Position numbers and translations under genes: made by a program
The notes under the pieces: generated by a model
The model's database searches: none
What the model was told of the DNA's origin: nothing
The model's input: the letters and a program-made list of their open reading frames with translations, nothing else
From: Phycisphaerae bacterium
GTDB lineage: Bacteria > Planctomycetota > Phycisphaerae > SM23-33
Direction of reading: 5' to 3'
DNA: 40,160 bases
Assembly: GCA_018335035.1 (NCBI GenBank)
Contig: JAGXKT010000004.1
Span: 100,733 to 140,892 of the forward strand
Shown here: one piece after another, positions 1 to 7,627 of the stretch
Position numbering within the stretch: the first letter of the stretch is position 1
How the letters are laid out: every line of letters begins with the position of its first letter

Positions 1-1157
1 CCGTACGCCCCGGCCGAGAACAGCGCCAGCAGGTCGCCGCGCTGCATTGGCGGAAGCGTTCGCCCGGCCGCCAGGGTGTCCGACGTCTCGCAGACGCCGC
101 CGACGACGTCGACGGTCTGCCCGTCCGGTGCGGCGTAGTCCGGGCGGCGCTCGGGCGGTTCGGCGCCTTGGGCCAACTCGGCCGGCCAGACGAAGTGCTC
201 CGCGCCGTACAGCGCCGGGCGCAGCATGTCCGTCATGGCGGCGTCGACGATGACGAAACGCTTCTCGCCGCCCTGCTTGGTGTACAGCGTGCGCATCAAC
301 AGGATGCCGGCGTTGCAGGCGACGGATCGGCCGGGCTCGAGGATGATCTGCAGATCCCGACCGCGGAGTTTCGGGACGATCTCGGCCGCATAGTCCGCCG
401 CGTCCGGCGACGCGCCAGCGACGTAGTCGGCCGCGTAGCCGCCGCCGATGTCCAGCGTGCGGATCTCGTGCCCGGCGCCGCGCAGCGTCTCGATCAGCGC
501 CAGCGCGCGGTCGATCGCCTGGACGTACGGCTCGGCCGAGTAGATCGGTGAGCCGATGTGCATGTCGATCGCGTCGAGCCGGACGTTGTCGTCGCGCCCG
601 AAGCGCTCGAAGAACGCCTCGGCGCGGTCGATGTCCACGCCGAACTTGGTTTCCTTCTTGCCGGTGGTGGTGTAGCGATGCGTCTTGGGGTCGTAGACGT
701 CCGGGTTGATCCGCAGCGCCGCGCGGACGGTCGCGCCGCGCTCGGTCGCGATGCGGGCGAGGGTCTCGAACTCCTGCTCGCTCTCGACGTTGAACAGCCC
801 GACGCCGGCGTCGATCGCCGCGCCGAGTTCGCGGTCCGTCTTGCCCACGCCGGCGAAGACCACGCGCGACATGTCCGCCCCGGCCGCACGGGCCCGGGCG
901 ATCTCCCCGCCGCTGACCACGTCGAAGCCGCTGCCCAGCTCGACCAGCATCGCCAGCACGTGGAGGTTCGCCAGCGACTTGATGGAAAAGCAGATCGTCG
1001 CGTCCAGCTCGCCGAAGGCCTCGGCGAAGCGGCGGTAGTGCTCGCGCAGCGTGGCCGAGGAGTAGACGTACGCCGGCGTGCCGGCCGAGGCGGCGATGTC
1101 CGCGACGGCGACATCCTCGCAGAACAGCGCGCCGTTCCTGTATTCGAAAGCGTCCAT
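1..1157 (-). CDS. lysA: Diaminopimelate decarboxylase (C-terminus beyond window)
   Basis: PLP enzyme that decarboxylates meso-diaminopimelate to L-lysine, the last step of lysine synthesis in the cytoplasm. About 385 codons are visible; the frame stays open to the window edge, so the extreme C-terminus is missing. The N-terminal barrel carries FSIKSLANLHVL, matching the PLP-lysine motif of the family (K near residue 49). HIGSPIY, the glycine-rich LDIGGGYAADY and the C-terminal GGVCETSD motif with its active-site Cys follow in the expected order. The ATG at 1155-1157 is chosen because AAGGGA lies 7 bases upstream. That ribosome site overlaps the stop codon of the TOPRIM-like gene, which ends only 10 bases upstream, so co-transcription is likely. 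Family call is firm; in related fold type III enzymes, DAP versus ornithine/arginine specificity is less certain. Confidence 0.93.
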   Translation of the reverse strand, partial: MDAFEYRNGALFCEDVAVADIAASAGTPAYVYSSATLREHYRRFAEAFGELDATICFSIKSLANLHVLAMLVELGSGFDVVSGGEIARARAAGADMSRVVFAGVGKTDRELGAAIDAGVGLFNVESEQEFETLARIATERGATVRAALRINPDVYDPKTHRYTTTGKKETKFGVDIDRAEAFFERFGRDDNVRLDAIDMHIGSPIYSAEPYVQAIDRALALIETLRGAGHEIRTLDIGGGYAADYVAGASPDAADYAAEIVPKLRGRDLQIILEPGRSVACNAGILLMRTLYTKQGGEKRFVIVDAAMTDMLRPALYGAEHFVWPAELAQGAEPPERRPDYAAPDGQTVDVVGGVCETSDTLAAGRTLPPMQRGDLLALFSAGAY

Positions 1158-1167
1158 CGCGTGTCCC

Positions 1168-1803
1168 TTACGCGCCCCATTGGCTCAGGTCGGACCGCAA
1201 AGCACCGAATCCTACCGGGAATTTGCTCAGAAGCAAAGCCACGTTGTCTGTGACTGTTTCCATAGCCGCCTGGATGGCGTGGACCGTATGCCCTTCCGGC
1301 CAGGGCTGAGGTCCATAGAGGCGACGTTTCAATTCACGTCTTGTGTAGGGCTTTTGCCCGGCTTCCATCCCTTGGATCCAGGTATTCTCAGATACGTTAT
1401 TGTCCGGTGCACACAGGCACCATGCCTCGATGGCGGGCACGGCCAAGCCGACCGCCCAGTGCAACGGCTTTCGACCGGCGGTTTGATCTACCGCGCCCGC
1501 GGCATTTCGCAGCGCCCGTCGGGCTAGGCACAGGCGGCAGTCGCCCTGCCCGCAATCATCCGCGGTGGTAGCGGCATGGATGGCTGAGGCATTGGAATCC
1601 ACCACCACGATCAGGCCATCCGCCTGCCAGCCGTAGTACAGAGACTTGTAGATAAGCGGCAGGAGTTCCAGCAGCTTGTCGATACCCGGGGAGCGGCGAA
1701 TCGCGGGCTTGACGGTCTCGATCGGCTCGGACAGCACCGCCTCGGCCAGCGCCCGCACGGTGGCCTCGTCGGTCGGTCCCTCGCTGACGATGGCGACCTT
1801 CAT
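1168..1803 (-). CDS. TOPRIM-like protein paired with an ATPase (DUF4276/OLD-TOPRIM type)
   Basis: A 211-residue protein. It starts MKVAIVSEGPTDEA, which looks like the first TOPRIM strand with its conserved glutamate (E8). A second motif, LIVVVDSN at 65-71, resembles the TOPRIM DxD strand but reads D-S-N. VPAIEAW at 122-128 resembles the IEAW motif seen in DUF4276-type proteins. A Cys cluster (C84, C89, C92; C-x4-C-x2-C), with C129 and C131 later, could bind metal. The ATG at 1801-1803 overlaps the TGA of the upstream ATPase gene (ATGA), so translation is probably coupled. An in-frame ATG 13 codons upstream lies inside the ATPase frame and would add a basic tail, so I reject it. TOPRIM proteins encoded beside such ATPases are often nucleases in defence systems (OLD, Gabija, PARIS); that role is inference here. 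Fold call moderate, function unproven. Confidence 0.6.
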   Translation of the reverse strand: MKVAIVSEGPTDEATVRALAEAVLSEPIETVKPAIRRSPGIDKLLELLPLIYKSLYYGWQADGLIVVVDSNASAIHAATTADDCGQGDCRLCLARRALRNAAGAVDQTAGRKPLHWAVGLAVPAIEAWCLCAPDNNVSENTWIQGMEAGQKPYTRRELKRRLYGPQPWPEGHTVHAIQAAMETVTDNVALLLSKFPVGFGALRSDLSQWGA

Positions 1804-2804
1804 TTGTCCGCGGGCACCCCGCCGAGCACGCCGCTGTACCACAGCTCCCCGAGCGGCGGGGTCTGGCCCAGGACTTCCTCGATGTTCGGAAGGTCCATCA
1901 GGCGCGTGAACTGGACGTTGTCCTCGGTCTTGTTGGCGATGACGATGGCCTCGGGTTCGTCGCGGAACAGGTCCAGGAAGTACGGCGAGTGCGTCGTGCA
2001 GATGACCTGCACCGGCTGGCGACTCTCGCCGAATCGCTCCGGATAGACCAGCCGGTAGATCGCGTCGCGCACGTCGCGCAGCAAGCGCGGGTGTATCCCG
2101 CGCCCGGGCTCCTCCAGGCCGATGATCGGCGGCGGGTCCGGCAGATAAGCCAGCGTCAGTATGGCCAGCGCCAGAAGCGTTCCCTGCGAGATGTCGGCGG
2201 CCGGGATGGGCTTCTGCTCCTTTCGCGTGCGCAACTGGATGGCTCGATCGCCGGTGCCCGGTGTCGCGAACAACACGCGGTCAAATTCGGGAATCCAGCT
2301 TCCCAGTTCCTCATTTAACGCCTCCCATCGTTCCGGATGCTCGTCACGCAGGCGGTCCAATACACCGGCCAGATTCTCACCCTTTGGGCCAAGCGTTACG
2401 CTTGGCTTAAGCTGAACCGCCGCAGCAATCGGCGAGGCATCGAGAGCGAATATGCGGTAGCCCTCGACGCGTTCGCGGAGGCGTTTCTGTTGCGGTGTAG
2501 TCTGCCCTTCGAAACCTGGCCGTTGAGGGGCCATCCTTCCATCAGAATGCCACTGTATGCCCCGCCCGATCAGCGTTCCGGCTTCATCTTCTGCAGTGAC
2601 CGATATGGTGAAGTCGCGCGTATGCCGGGCCGCAACAGTGAGGTCCTCAGGACTCGGATCGCGCAGTTGAATGCCTTCCAGCGCCGTGCTTTTTCCGCTG
2701 CCGTTTGGGCCGATGAGGATGGTCAGGCGCTCCAGCGGCAGCGTCGTATCGCGCAGCGCCTTGTAGTTCTTGAAATGCACCGATTTGATCAGGGGCATGT
2801 CCAT
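1800..2804 (-). CDS. AAA/ABC-type P-loop ATPase (RecF/OLD-like)
   Basis: A 334-residue ATPase of the SMC/RecF/OLD type. After KSVHFKNYKAL, the usual start of this family, comes the Walker A motif GPNGSGKST (residues 32-40). Further on are a weak signature (DISQGTLLALA), Walker B (IIGLEEPGRGIHP, with two acidic residues) and an H-loop-like TTHSPYFLDLF. The coiled-coil insertion is short, so it is not a full SMC or RecN. ATG at 2802-2804 has GAGG about 10 bases upstream; a second ATG lies two codons later. Its stop overlaps the start of the TOPRIM-like gene. Such ATPase plus TOPRIM pairs often act as phage-defence effectors, with the ATPase as sensor or scaffold; this is inference. Base composition around 2280-2480 looks less GC-rich than neighbouring genes, compatible with acquisition by transfer. 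Confidence 0.82.
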   Translation of the reverse strand: MDMPLIKSVHFKNYKALRDTTLPLERLTILIGPNGSGKSTALEGIQLRDPSPEDLTVAARHTRDFTISVTAEDEAGTLIGRGIQWHSDGRMAPQRPGFEGQTTPQQKRLRERVEGYRIFALDASPIAAAVQLKPSVTLGPKGENLAGVLDRLRDEHPERWEALNEELGSWIPEFDRVLFATPGTGDRAIQLRTRKEQKPIPAADISQGTLLALAILTLAYLPDPPPIIGLEEPGRGIHPRLLRDVRDAIYRLVYPERFGESRQPVQVICTTHSPYFLDLFRDEPEAIVIANKTEDNVQFTRLMDLPNIEEVLGQTPPLGELWYSGVLGGVPADK

Positions 2805-2842
2805 GGTCAGCTTCCTCGCAAACGCATCGTGCGATGGCGCTC

Positions 2843-2848
2843 ATTGTA
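2843..2848 (-). promoter_or_regulatory. Possible -10 box for the ATPase/TOPRIM pair
   Basis: On the minus strand this reads TACAAT, five of six matches to the sigma70 -10 consensus, about 38 bases upstream of the ATPase start. No good -35 is seen at 16-18 bases. The gap 2805-2932 separating the pair from the glycerate kinase gene makes an independent promoter plausible. Confidence 0.3.
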
Positions 2849-2932
2849 TCGGCAACCGCCCGTAGATGCACCAGCTTACCGTCGCCCGGTAATCGCGGCG
2901 AGGCGATGGCTTCACAGCCGGCGACACGGCGC

Positions 2933-4138
2933 CTACAGGCGTCCGGCGGCGTGGTCGCCGACGACCTCGGCGGCGCGGCGGGCGAGCCAGCCGGCGGGGT
3001 CGCGCAGAGCGTCGTGTTCGGCCACGTCGCCGGCGACGAGCGGGCGGACGGCGTCGAAGGCGTCCGGTGCGTCGGCGTCGGCGCGGCCCGGGATGCAGAC
3101 GACCGGTACGCTGGCGGCGCGGGCGAGCCGCGCGACGGCGAAGGCCGTCTTGCCGGCGCCCGTTTGAGCGTCGAGGCGTCCCTCGCCGGTCAGGCAGAGG
3201 TCCGCCCCGGTGAGCCGCGCCGGCAGGGCGACGGCGTCGGCGACCAGCGCGGCGCCGGGCTCGAGCGTCGCGTCGGTGATTGCGGCCAGTCCCGCGGCCA
3301 GTCCGCCGGCCGCTCCGGCGCCGCGTTCGCCTGCCACGATCCGACCCGTCTCGCGGCGGATCATCATCGCCAGATGCTCCAGCCCTTCGGCGAGCCGCTC
3401 GACCGTTTCCGGCGTGGCGCCTTTCTGCGGGGCGTAGACGCGGGCGGCGCCCTCCGGGCCGGTCAGGGGATTCGTCACGTCGCAGGCGACGCGCAGCGTG
3501 ACGGCATCGAGCCGGGCATCGCGTCCGGCGAGGTCGATCGCCGCGATTGCGCTGAGCATGCTGCCGTTGATACCGGGCGGCAGTTCGCGCCCGTCGGCGT
3601 CGAGGAAGCGCACCCCGAGCGCCTGGGCCGCGCCGCAGCCGCCGTCGACCGTCGCCGAGCCGCCGACGCCGACGATGATCTCCTCGCAGCCGGTTTCGAG
3701 AGCGGCCGCGATGAGCTGGCCGGTGCCGTACGTGGTGGTGCGCAGGGGGTCTCGCCGCTGTGAAGGCACGAGCGTCAGCCCCGACGCGGCGGCCATTTCC
3801 ACCACAGGCGACCGGGCCGGCTCGTCGCCGTCGTCGCGCCGTCCGACGGCGCCGGCCAAACCCAGTTCGCCGGGCAGCCCGGCCGTTCTGTCGCTGCCCA
3901 GAAGCCCGAACCGTGCGCGGATCGCCGCGCCGAGCGGGCCCCAGACATCGACGGTACGAGTCGTGCCGCCCGTGGCGGCGACCATCGCCGCGACGGTTCC
4001 CTCGCCGCCGTCGGCCATGGGGCACAGGTCCACCCGGGCGTCGCCGGCGACCTCAAGTATGCCCCGGGCCAGCGCATCGGCGACGTCGGCCGCGGGCAGG
4101 CACTCCTTGAAGCTGTCGGGGGCAATGACGACTTTCAT
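2933..4138 (-). CDS. glxK: Glycerate kinase (type I, GarK/GlxK family)
   Basis: Phosphorylates D-glycerate with ATP to a phosphoglycerate, feeding glycerate into lower glycolysis; cytoplasmic. The protein is 401 residues, normal for the family. It begins with the diagnostic MKVVIAPDSFKECLPA and continues with PMADGGEGTV. Later motifs include VGVGGSATVDGGCGAAQALG, TLRVACDVTNPLTGP, GAGAAGGL and LCLTGEGRLDAQTGAGKTA, all in family order. The ATG at 4136-4138 overlaps the TGA of the upstream HtrA-like gene by 4 bases; a longer in-frame reading further upstream runs through that gene and is not used. It is the last gene of the metallophosphoesterase-protease-kinase operon. Why a periplasmic protease is coupled to glycerate metabolism is unclear. 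Confidence 0.93.
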   Translation of the reverse strand: MKVVIAPDSFKECLPAADVADALARGILEVAGDARVDLCPMADGGEGTVAAMVAATGGTTRTVDVWGPLGAAIRARFGLLGSDRTAGLPGELGLAGAVGRRDDGDEPARSPVVEMAAASGLTLVPSQRRDPLRTTTYGTGQLIAAALETGCEEIIVGVGGSATVDGGCGAAQALGVRFLDADGRELPPGINGSMLSAIAAIDLAGRDARLDAVTLRVACDVTNPLTGPEGAARVYAPQKGATPETVERLAEGLEHLAMMIRRETGRIVAGERGAGAAGGLAAGLAAITDATLEPGAALVADAVALPARLTGADLCLTGEGRLDAQTGAGKTAFAVARLARAASVPVVCIPGRADADAPDAFDAVRPLVAGDVAEHDALRDPAGWLARRAAEVVGDHAAGRL

Positions 4139-5550
4139 GGGCGCGCTTTCTTTCCGTGCTTTTCCGCCGGCGCATCCGGCGACGTTTTCGGCGAGTCGTC
4201 CGCGGTGCGGACCGGTAGCCACACCGCCCGGCGCCCTCGGATGATGCCGATGCGGACGACCTGTCCCGACCCGACGTTCTCTAGGACCACCCCGAGGTCC
4301 TCCAGGTCCGCGACATAGTACTTGCCGACTTGGAACAGGATATCCTTGAGGTGCAGCCCCAGCTTGTGTGCCGGCTTGCCTTCGTCCACGCCGACGATCA
4401 GCAATCCCCGGTCGGCCGGAAGACGCAACCGCTCGGCGAGGTCCGGCGTGACCGTTCGGACCGTCATGCCGAACAGGCGCCGGGCCAGGGCGCGCCCGTC
4501 CGGCTTTGGCTTGGCGACGACGGGTACCTCGACGGTGATCCGCTCGCCGTCGCGCACGCAACCGAGGCGCACGGCGGTGCCCGCCTCGGCCGAGAGCATC
4601 CCGCACGTGAAGCCGGGCACCTGGTGGATCTCGCGCCCGTTGAGGGCGACGATCTCGTCGCCGGCGCGGAGGCCTTCGGCGGCCGGGGTATCCGGGCGGA
4701 CCGTGCTGACGATCAGCTTATCGCCCGTCTCGCTGTGCTCCTGACGGACGACGGCCCCGAAGACGACGCGGTTGATCTGCTCGAAGTCGAGCAGGTTGCC
4801 CAGTTCGCGTGCCAGGGCGTCGACGGGGACGGCGAAGCCGATGTTCTGGGCATCGGCGCGGATGGCCGTGTTGATGCCGATCAACTCCCCGCGGATGTTC
4901 AGTAGGGGCCCGCCGCTGTTGCCGGGGTTGATAGGCGTGTCGGTCTGGATCAGCCCGCCGAAGGGGACGCGTCCGTCGAATTCAAGCGTGCGATTGACGC
5001 CGCTGATCACGCCCGTGGTCAGCGTGTTGGCGTAACCCATGGGGTTGCCGATGGCGATGACCGGCTCGCCGACCATGAGGTCGTCGCTCCGGCCCAGTGG
5101 CAGATAGGGCAGCTCGCGCGCCTCGCCCGGGTCGATCTTCAGCACGGCCAGGTCACAGGCCGGGTCGGCGCTGATCAGCCGCGCCGGGCGGGGCGCGTCC
5201 TCGCCGTGCAGTGACACGCTGACCTTCTGGGCGCGGCGGATCACGTGCGCGTTGGTCACCAGGTACCCGTCCGGGTGGATCAGGAACCCGCTGCCCAGCG
5301 AACGCACCGGCACGCGCCTGCCGAACGCCTTGGGAAAGATGTCCGAGAACAGATCCTTGCCCGGTCCGAAGTGCGCGGTGACGAGCTTCTCGGCCGTGAT
5401 GTTTACCACCGCCGGGCGGACCCTGCGGTAGGCGCGCACGACGGGGGTGACGCGCGGGTTGGACGGATCGGGCGTGTCGGGATTCTCGCCGATGGCCGTG
5501 GCCGTTACGATGAGCAGCGTGGTCAGCGGGATTGCGATACGCGTGTTCAT
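4135..5550 (-). CDS. htrA: HtrA/DegP-like serine protease with two PDZ domains
   Basis: A trypsin-like envelope protease and chaperone of the DegP/HtrA family, 471 residues. A short hydrophobic N-terminus (residues 5-20) looks like a signal peptide, so it should act in the periplasm. The catalytic triad is readable: H102 in TNAHVI, D133 in CDLAVLKI and S212 in GNSGGP. A first PDZ domain lies at about 255-345 (TPAAEGLRAGDEIVALNG) and a second at about 360-455 (KPAHKLGLHLKDILF). The C-terminal tail is charged and Lys-rich. Its ATG (5548-5550) overlaps the stop of the metallophosphoesterase gene, and its own stop overlaps the glycerate kinase start, both by 4 bases, so the three genes are probably translated in a coupled way. 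Confidence 0.92.
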   Translation of the reverse strand: MNTRIAIPLTTLLIVTATAIGENPDTPDPSNPRVTPVVRAYRRVRPAVVNITAEKLVTAHFGPGKDLFSDIFPKAFGRRVPVRSLGSGFLIHPDGYLVTNAHVIRRAQKVSVSLHGEDAPRPARLISADPACDLAVLKIDPGEARELPYLPLGRSDDLMVGEPVIAIGNPMGYANTLTTGVISGVNRTLEFDGRVPFGGLIQTDTPINPGNSGGPLLNIRGELIGINTAIRADAQNIGFAVPVDALARELGNLLDFEQINRVVFGAVVRQEHSETGDKLIVSTVRPDTPAAEGLRAGDEIVALNGREIHQVPGFTCGMLSAEAGTAVRLGCVRDGERITVEVPVVAKPKPDGRALARRLFGMTVRTVTPDLAERLRLPADRGLLIVGVDEGKPAHKLGLHLKDILFQVGKYYVADLEDLGVVLENVGSGQVVRIGIIRGRRAVWLPVRTADDSPKTSPDAPAEKHGKKARP

Positions 5551-6434
5551 AGGTCCAGAACCTCCAGTCGCTTGTCGGTATACGTGCTTCCGATGTTGAC
5601 GACGGTTCGCCCGTCGATGGTTTGCCGGTCGTGCCAGTGCGAGTGTCCGCAGTAGATGTGGGTGACCTTCGGATGGGCCCGCAGCACCTCGCCGAGTGAC
5701 GCGGCGCCCATGAACGCGGCGGCGAAGGCGAACCGGTCCGGGCGGTCGGCCGGGACCAACTCACGGAAGGGCAGATGGTGGATGAAGGCGACGATGTGAT
5801 CGACGCGCGGCGCGAGGTCGTCGAGCTGTTGCGCCAGCTTGCGTGCCAGCATCGCCGTGAACTGCTCGTCGGACATCCCCAGCCGGACATTCGCCCCGTC
5901 CATCCATCGCGCCGCGATCGCCATGTGTCTTGGGGTCAACTCGTCGGCGTGGGCGGCAACAAGCGGCCGGTGCTCGTCCAGGCGCGCCGCGGCGCCCGGG
6001 GCGACCTTCGCCCGGTAGAACGGCTCGGGAATGCCGAGCGATTCGTCCCGAAGCGAGTAGTCATACCATCCGATCGAGCCGACCAGCCCCACGCCCTCGA
6101 CAACGACAGGCGCATGGTCCAGCACGGCGAAGCCGGCTTCGGCGGCGATCTCCGGCAGGATGCGTTCGTAACGATCGAGCGAGGTCTCGCCGGGGCGGCA
6201 CCACAGGCAATGGTTTCCCGGAACAAGCAGCCGGCGTCCCGGGAAGGTGTCGAACAGCGCCAACGCCTCACGCAGCGGTTCCAGGGCTGCCCCGGCCGTG
6301 TCGCCCACGAGCACCAGCGCATCGCCGCTTGCGCCCTCGGCGCCGGTGCGGCAGGCACGGACGGCGAGCCGCTCGGTGCTGGGACGCGAGCGTGCGATGT
6401 CATAGTGCAGATCGGCTGTGATGCAGATTCGCAT
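5547..6434 (-). CDS. Calcineurin-like metallophosphoesterase
   Basis: A 295-residue cytoplasmic phosphoesterase with a dinuclear metal site. Family motifs appear in order: the start MRICITADLHYD (D8, H10), VLVGDTAG, VPGNHCLW, the metal-binding FIHHLPF, and C-terminal YCGHSHWH. The substrate cannot be read from sequence; related proteins hydrolyse phosphodiesters or phosphomonoesters. The ATG at 6432-6434 is chosen because it starts the first beta strand and because a strong promoter lies immediately upstream. It has no Shine-Dalgarno sequence, since only 10 bases separate the -10 box from the ATG, suggesting a nearly leaderless mRNA. It is the first gene of a three-gene operon with htrA and glxK. 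Confidence 0.85.
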   Translation of the reverse strand: MRICITADLHYDIARSRPSTERLAVRACRTGAEGASGDALVLVGDTAGAALEPLREALALFDTFPGRRLLVPGNHCLWCRPGETSLDRYERILPEIAAEAGFAVLDHAPVVVEGVGLVGSIGWYDYSLRDESLGIPEPFYRAKVAPGAAARLDEHRPLVAAHADELTPRHMAIAARWMDGANVRLGMSDEQFTAMLARKLAQQLDDLAPRVDHIVAFIHHLPFRELVPADRPDRFAFAAAFMGAASLGEVLRAHPKVTHIYCGHSHWHDRQTIDGRTVVNIGSTYTDKRLEVLDL

Positions 6435-6444
6435 GGGCGCGCCG

Positions 6445-6473
6445 ATTATAGAACGCTCCGAAGCGCCGGCCAA
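6445..6473 (-). promoter_or_regulatory. Sigma70-type promoter for the metallophosphoesterase-htrA-glxK operon
   Basis: On the minus strand: -35 TTGGCC (6468-6473), a 17-base spacer, and a perfect -10 TATAAT (6445-6450). The start codon is at 6434, so transcription would begin only a few bases before it. It is divergent from the promoter at 6502-6529. Confidence 0.6.
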
Positions 6474-6501
6474 GACCGCGCCGCCGGGGCCCAAGGTGCG
6501 T

Positions 6502-6529
6502 TTGACAATCGAAGCCCAATACGTACGAT
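6502..6529 (+). promoter_or_regulatory. Sigma70-type promoter for the APH-family kinase
   Basis: Perfect -35 TTGACA (6502-6507), a 16-base spacer and -10 TACGAT (6524-6529). The start codon is at 6566, giving a leader of about 30 bases. No other plus-strand gene lies upstream. Confidence 0.55.
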
Positions 6530-6565
6530 AAACGGATTCGCCCGCTCGAAGGGCCTGCGACGCAC

Positions 6566-7606
6566 ATGGACACCGCGGAGCACGAACAATTCGGAACCGA
6601 GGAACTGGCGATCTGCCTGAGCCATTACGATCTCGGTATCATCCGCAGCGTTCGCCCGTTCCTTCGTGGCTCGCGGCGCGCGCCCAAACTGGTCATTGAT
6701 GCCGAGAAGGGCCGTTTTCTCTTCAAGCGGCGTGCCCGCGGCCGTGACCGGCTCGACAAGGTCGCCTTCACGCACGGGCTCCAGATTCACCTGGCCGGGG
6801 AGAACTTCCCGTTGCCGCATCTGATCGGCACGCGGGAGGAGAACAATTCCATGCTCGTACTGGGCTCGCGCATTTACGAGATGTTCGAGTTCATCTCCGG
6901 CGGGGGATACGACGGGTCGCATGAGGCCACCTACAATGCCGGACGCGCCATGGGGCTGTATCACAAGTTGCTGGAGACCTTCACGAGCCAGTACGAGCCG
7001 CCGACCGGAAGCTACCACGCAGCCGGGGCGGTCGATCAGGCCATTCGCAACACGGCCGGGTCGCTGCCGCCCGAAAGCCGCCCGCCCGACGAGGAACTCG
7101 CCCGTACCGTCAAGACGCTGCAGGCCGCCTACGCCACCTGTGCAAGCCGAACCAACGAGATCGGGCTGAACGACTGGAACCGTCAGATCGTGCACGGCGA
7201 CTGGCATCCGGGCAACATGCTCTTTCGCGATCGCGCCGTGGTGGCCGTGATCGACTACGATTCGGCACGCAACTACCAGCGGGCGATCGATCTGGCTAAC
7301 GGCGCCCTTCAGTTCTCCATCATCGGCGGCGGAAAGGATGCCTCCAGGTGGGCCGCACGCCTCGACGAACAGCGCTTCCAGCGGTTTCTCAGTGGGTACG
7401 ACTCGGTCAACGTCATCAGCCAGGCGGAGCTGCAGGTCGTCCCCTACCTGATGTGCGAGGCGATGATCGCCGAATCGGTCATGCCCATCGCCGCGACGGG
7501 CAGCTTCGGCAGCTTCGAGGGCTTCGGCTTCCTCCAGATGATCGACCGCAAGGTCCGTTGGATTCTCAACCACGTCGCCGATCTGCAGAAGGTCCTCGAC
7601 GACTGA
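6566..7606 (+). CDS. APH-family phosphotransferase (CotS/homoserine kinase-like)
   Basis: A 346-residue kinase-fold protein of the aminoglycoside phosphotransferase superfamily. The catalytic loop is IVHGDWHPGNMLF (H210 to N217, catalytic D212), followed by the metal-binding VIDYDSA (D230, D232). The N-lobe includes GRFLFKRRARGR, with a plausible ATP-binding Lys in the FLFK strand. The real substrate is unknown: the superfamily includes homoserine, choline, spore-coat and sugar kinases as well as antibiotic kinases. There is no sign of a resistance cassette around it, so a housekeeping or small-metabolite role is more likely. It is a single gene with its own promoter, convergent with the endonuclease III gene (21 bases between stops). 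Confidence 0.8.
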   Translation: MDTAEHEQFGTEELAICLSHYDLGIIRSVRPFLRGSRRAPKLVIDAEKGRFLFKRRARGRDRLDKVAFTHGLQIHLAGENFPLPHLIGTREENNSMLVLGSRIYEMFEFISGGGYDGSHEATYNAGRAMGLYHKLLETFTSQYEPPTGSYHAAGAVDQAIRNTAGSLPPESRPPDEELARTVKTLQAAYATCASRTNEIGLNDWNRQIVHGDWHPGNMLFRDRAVVAVIDYDSARNYQRAIDLANGALQFSIIGGGKDASRWAARLDEQRFQRFLSGYDSVNVISQAELQVVPYLMCEAMIAESVMPIAATGSFGSFEGFGFLQMIDRKVRWILNHVADLQKVLDD

Positions 7607-7627
7607 GGCGGGCGGTTTGGACGGGCG

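Noticed and set aside
6566-7606. Aminoglycoside-resistance gene
   Set aside because: Only the superfamily motif is shared. There are no mobile elements or other resistance genes, so a resistance label is not supported.
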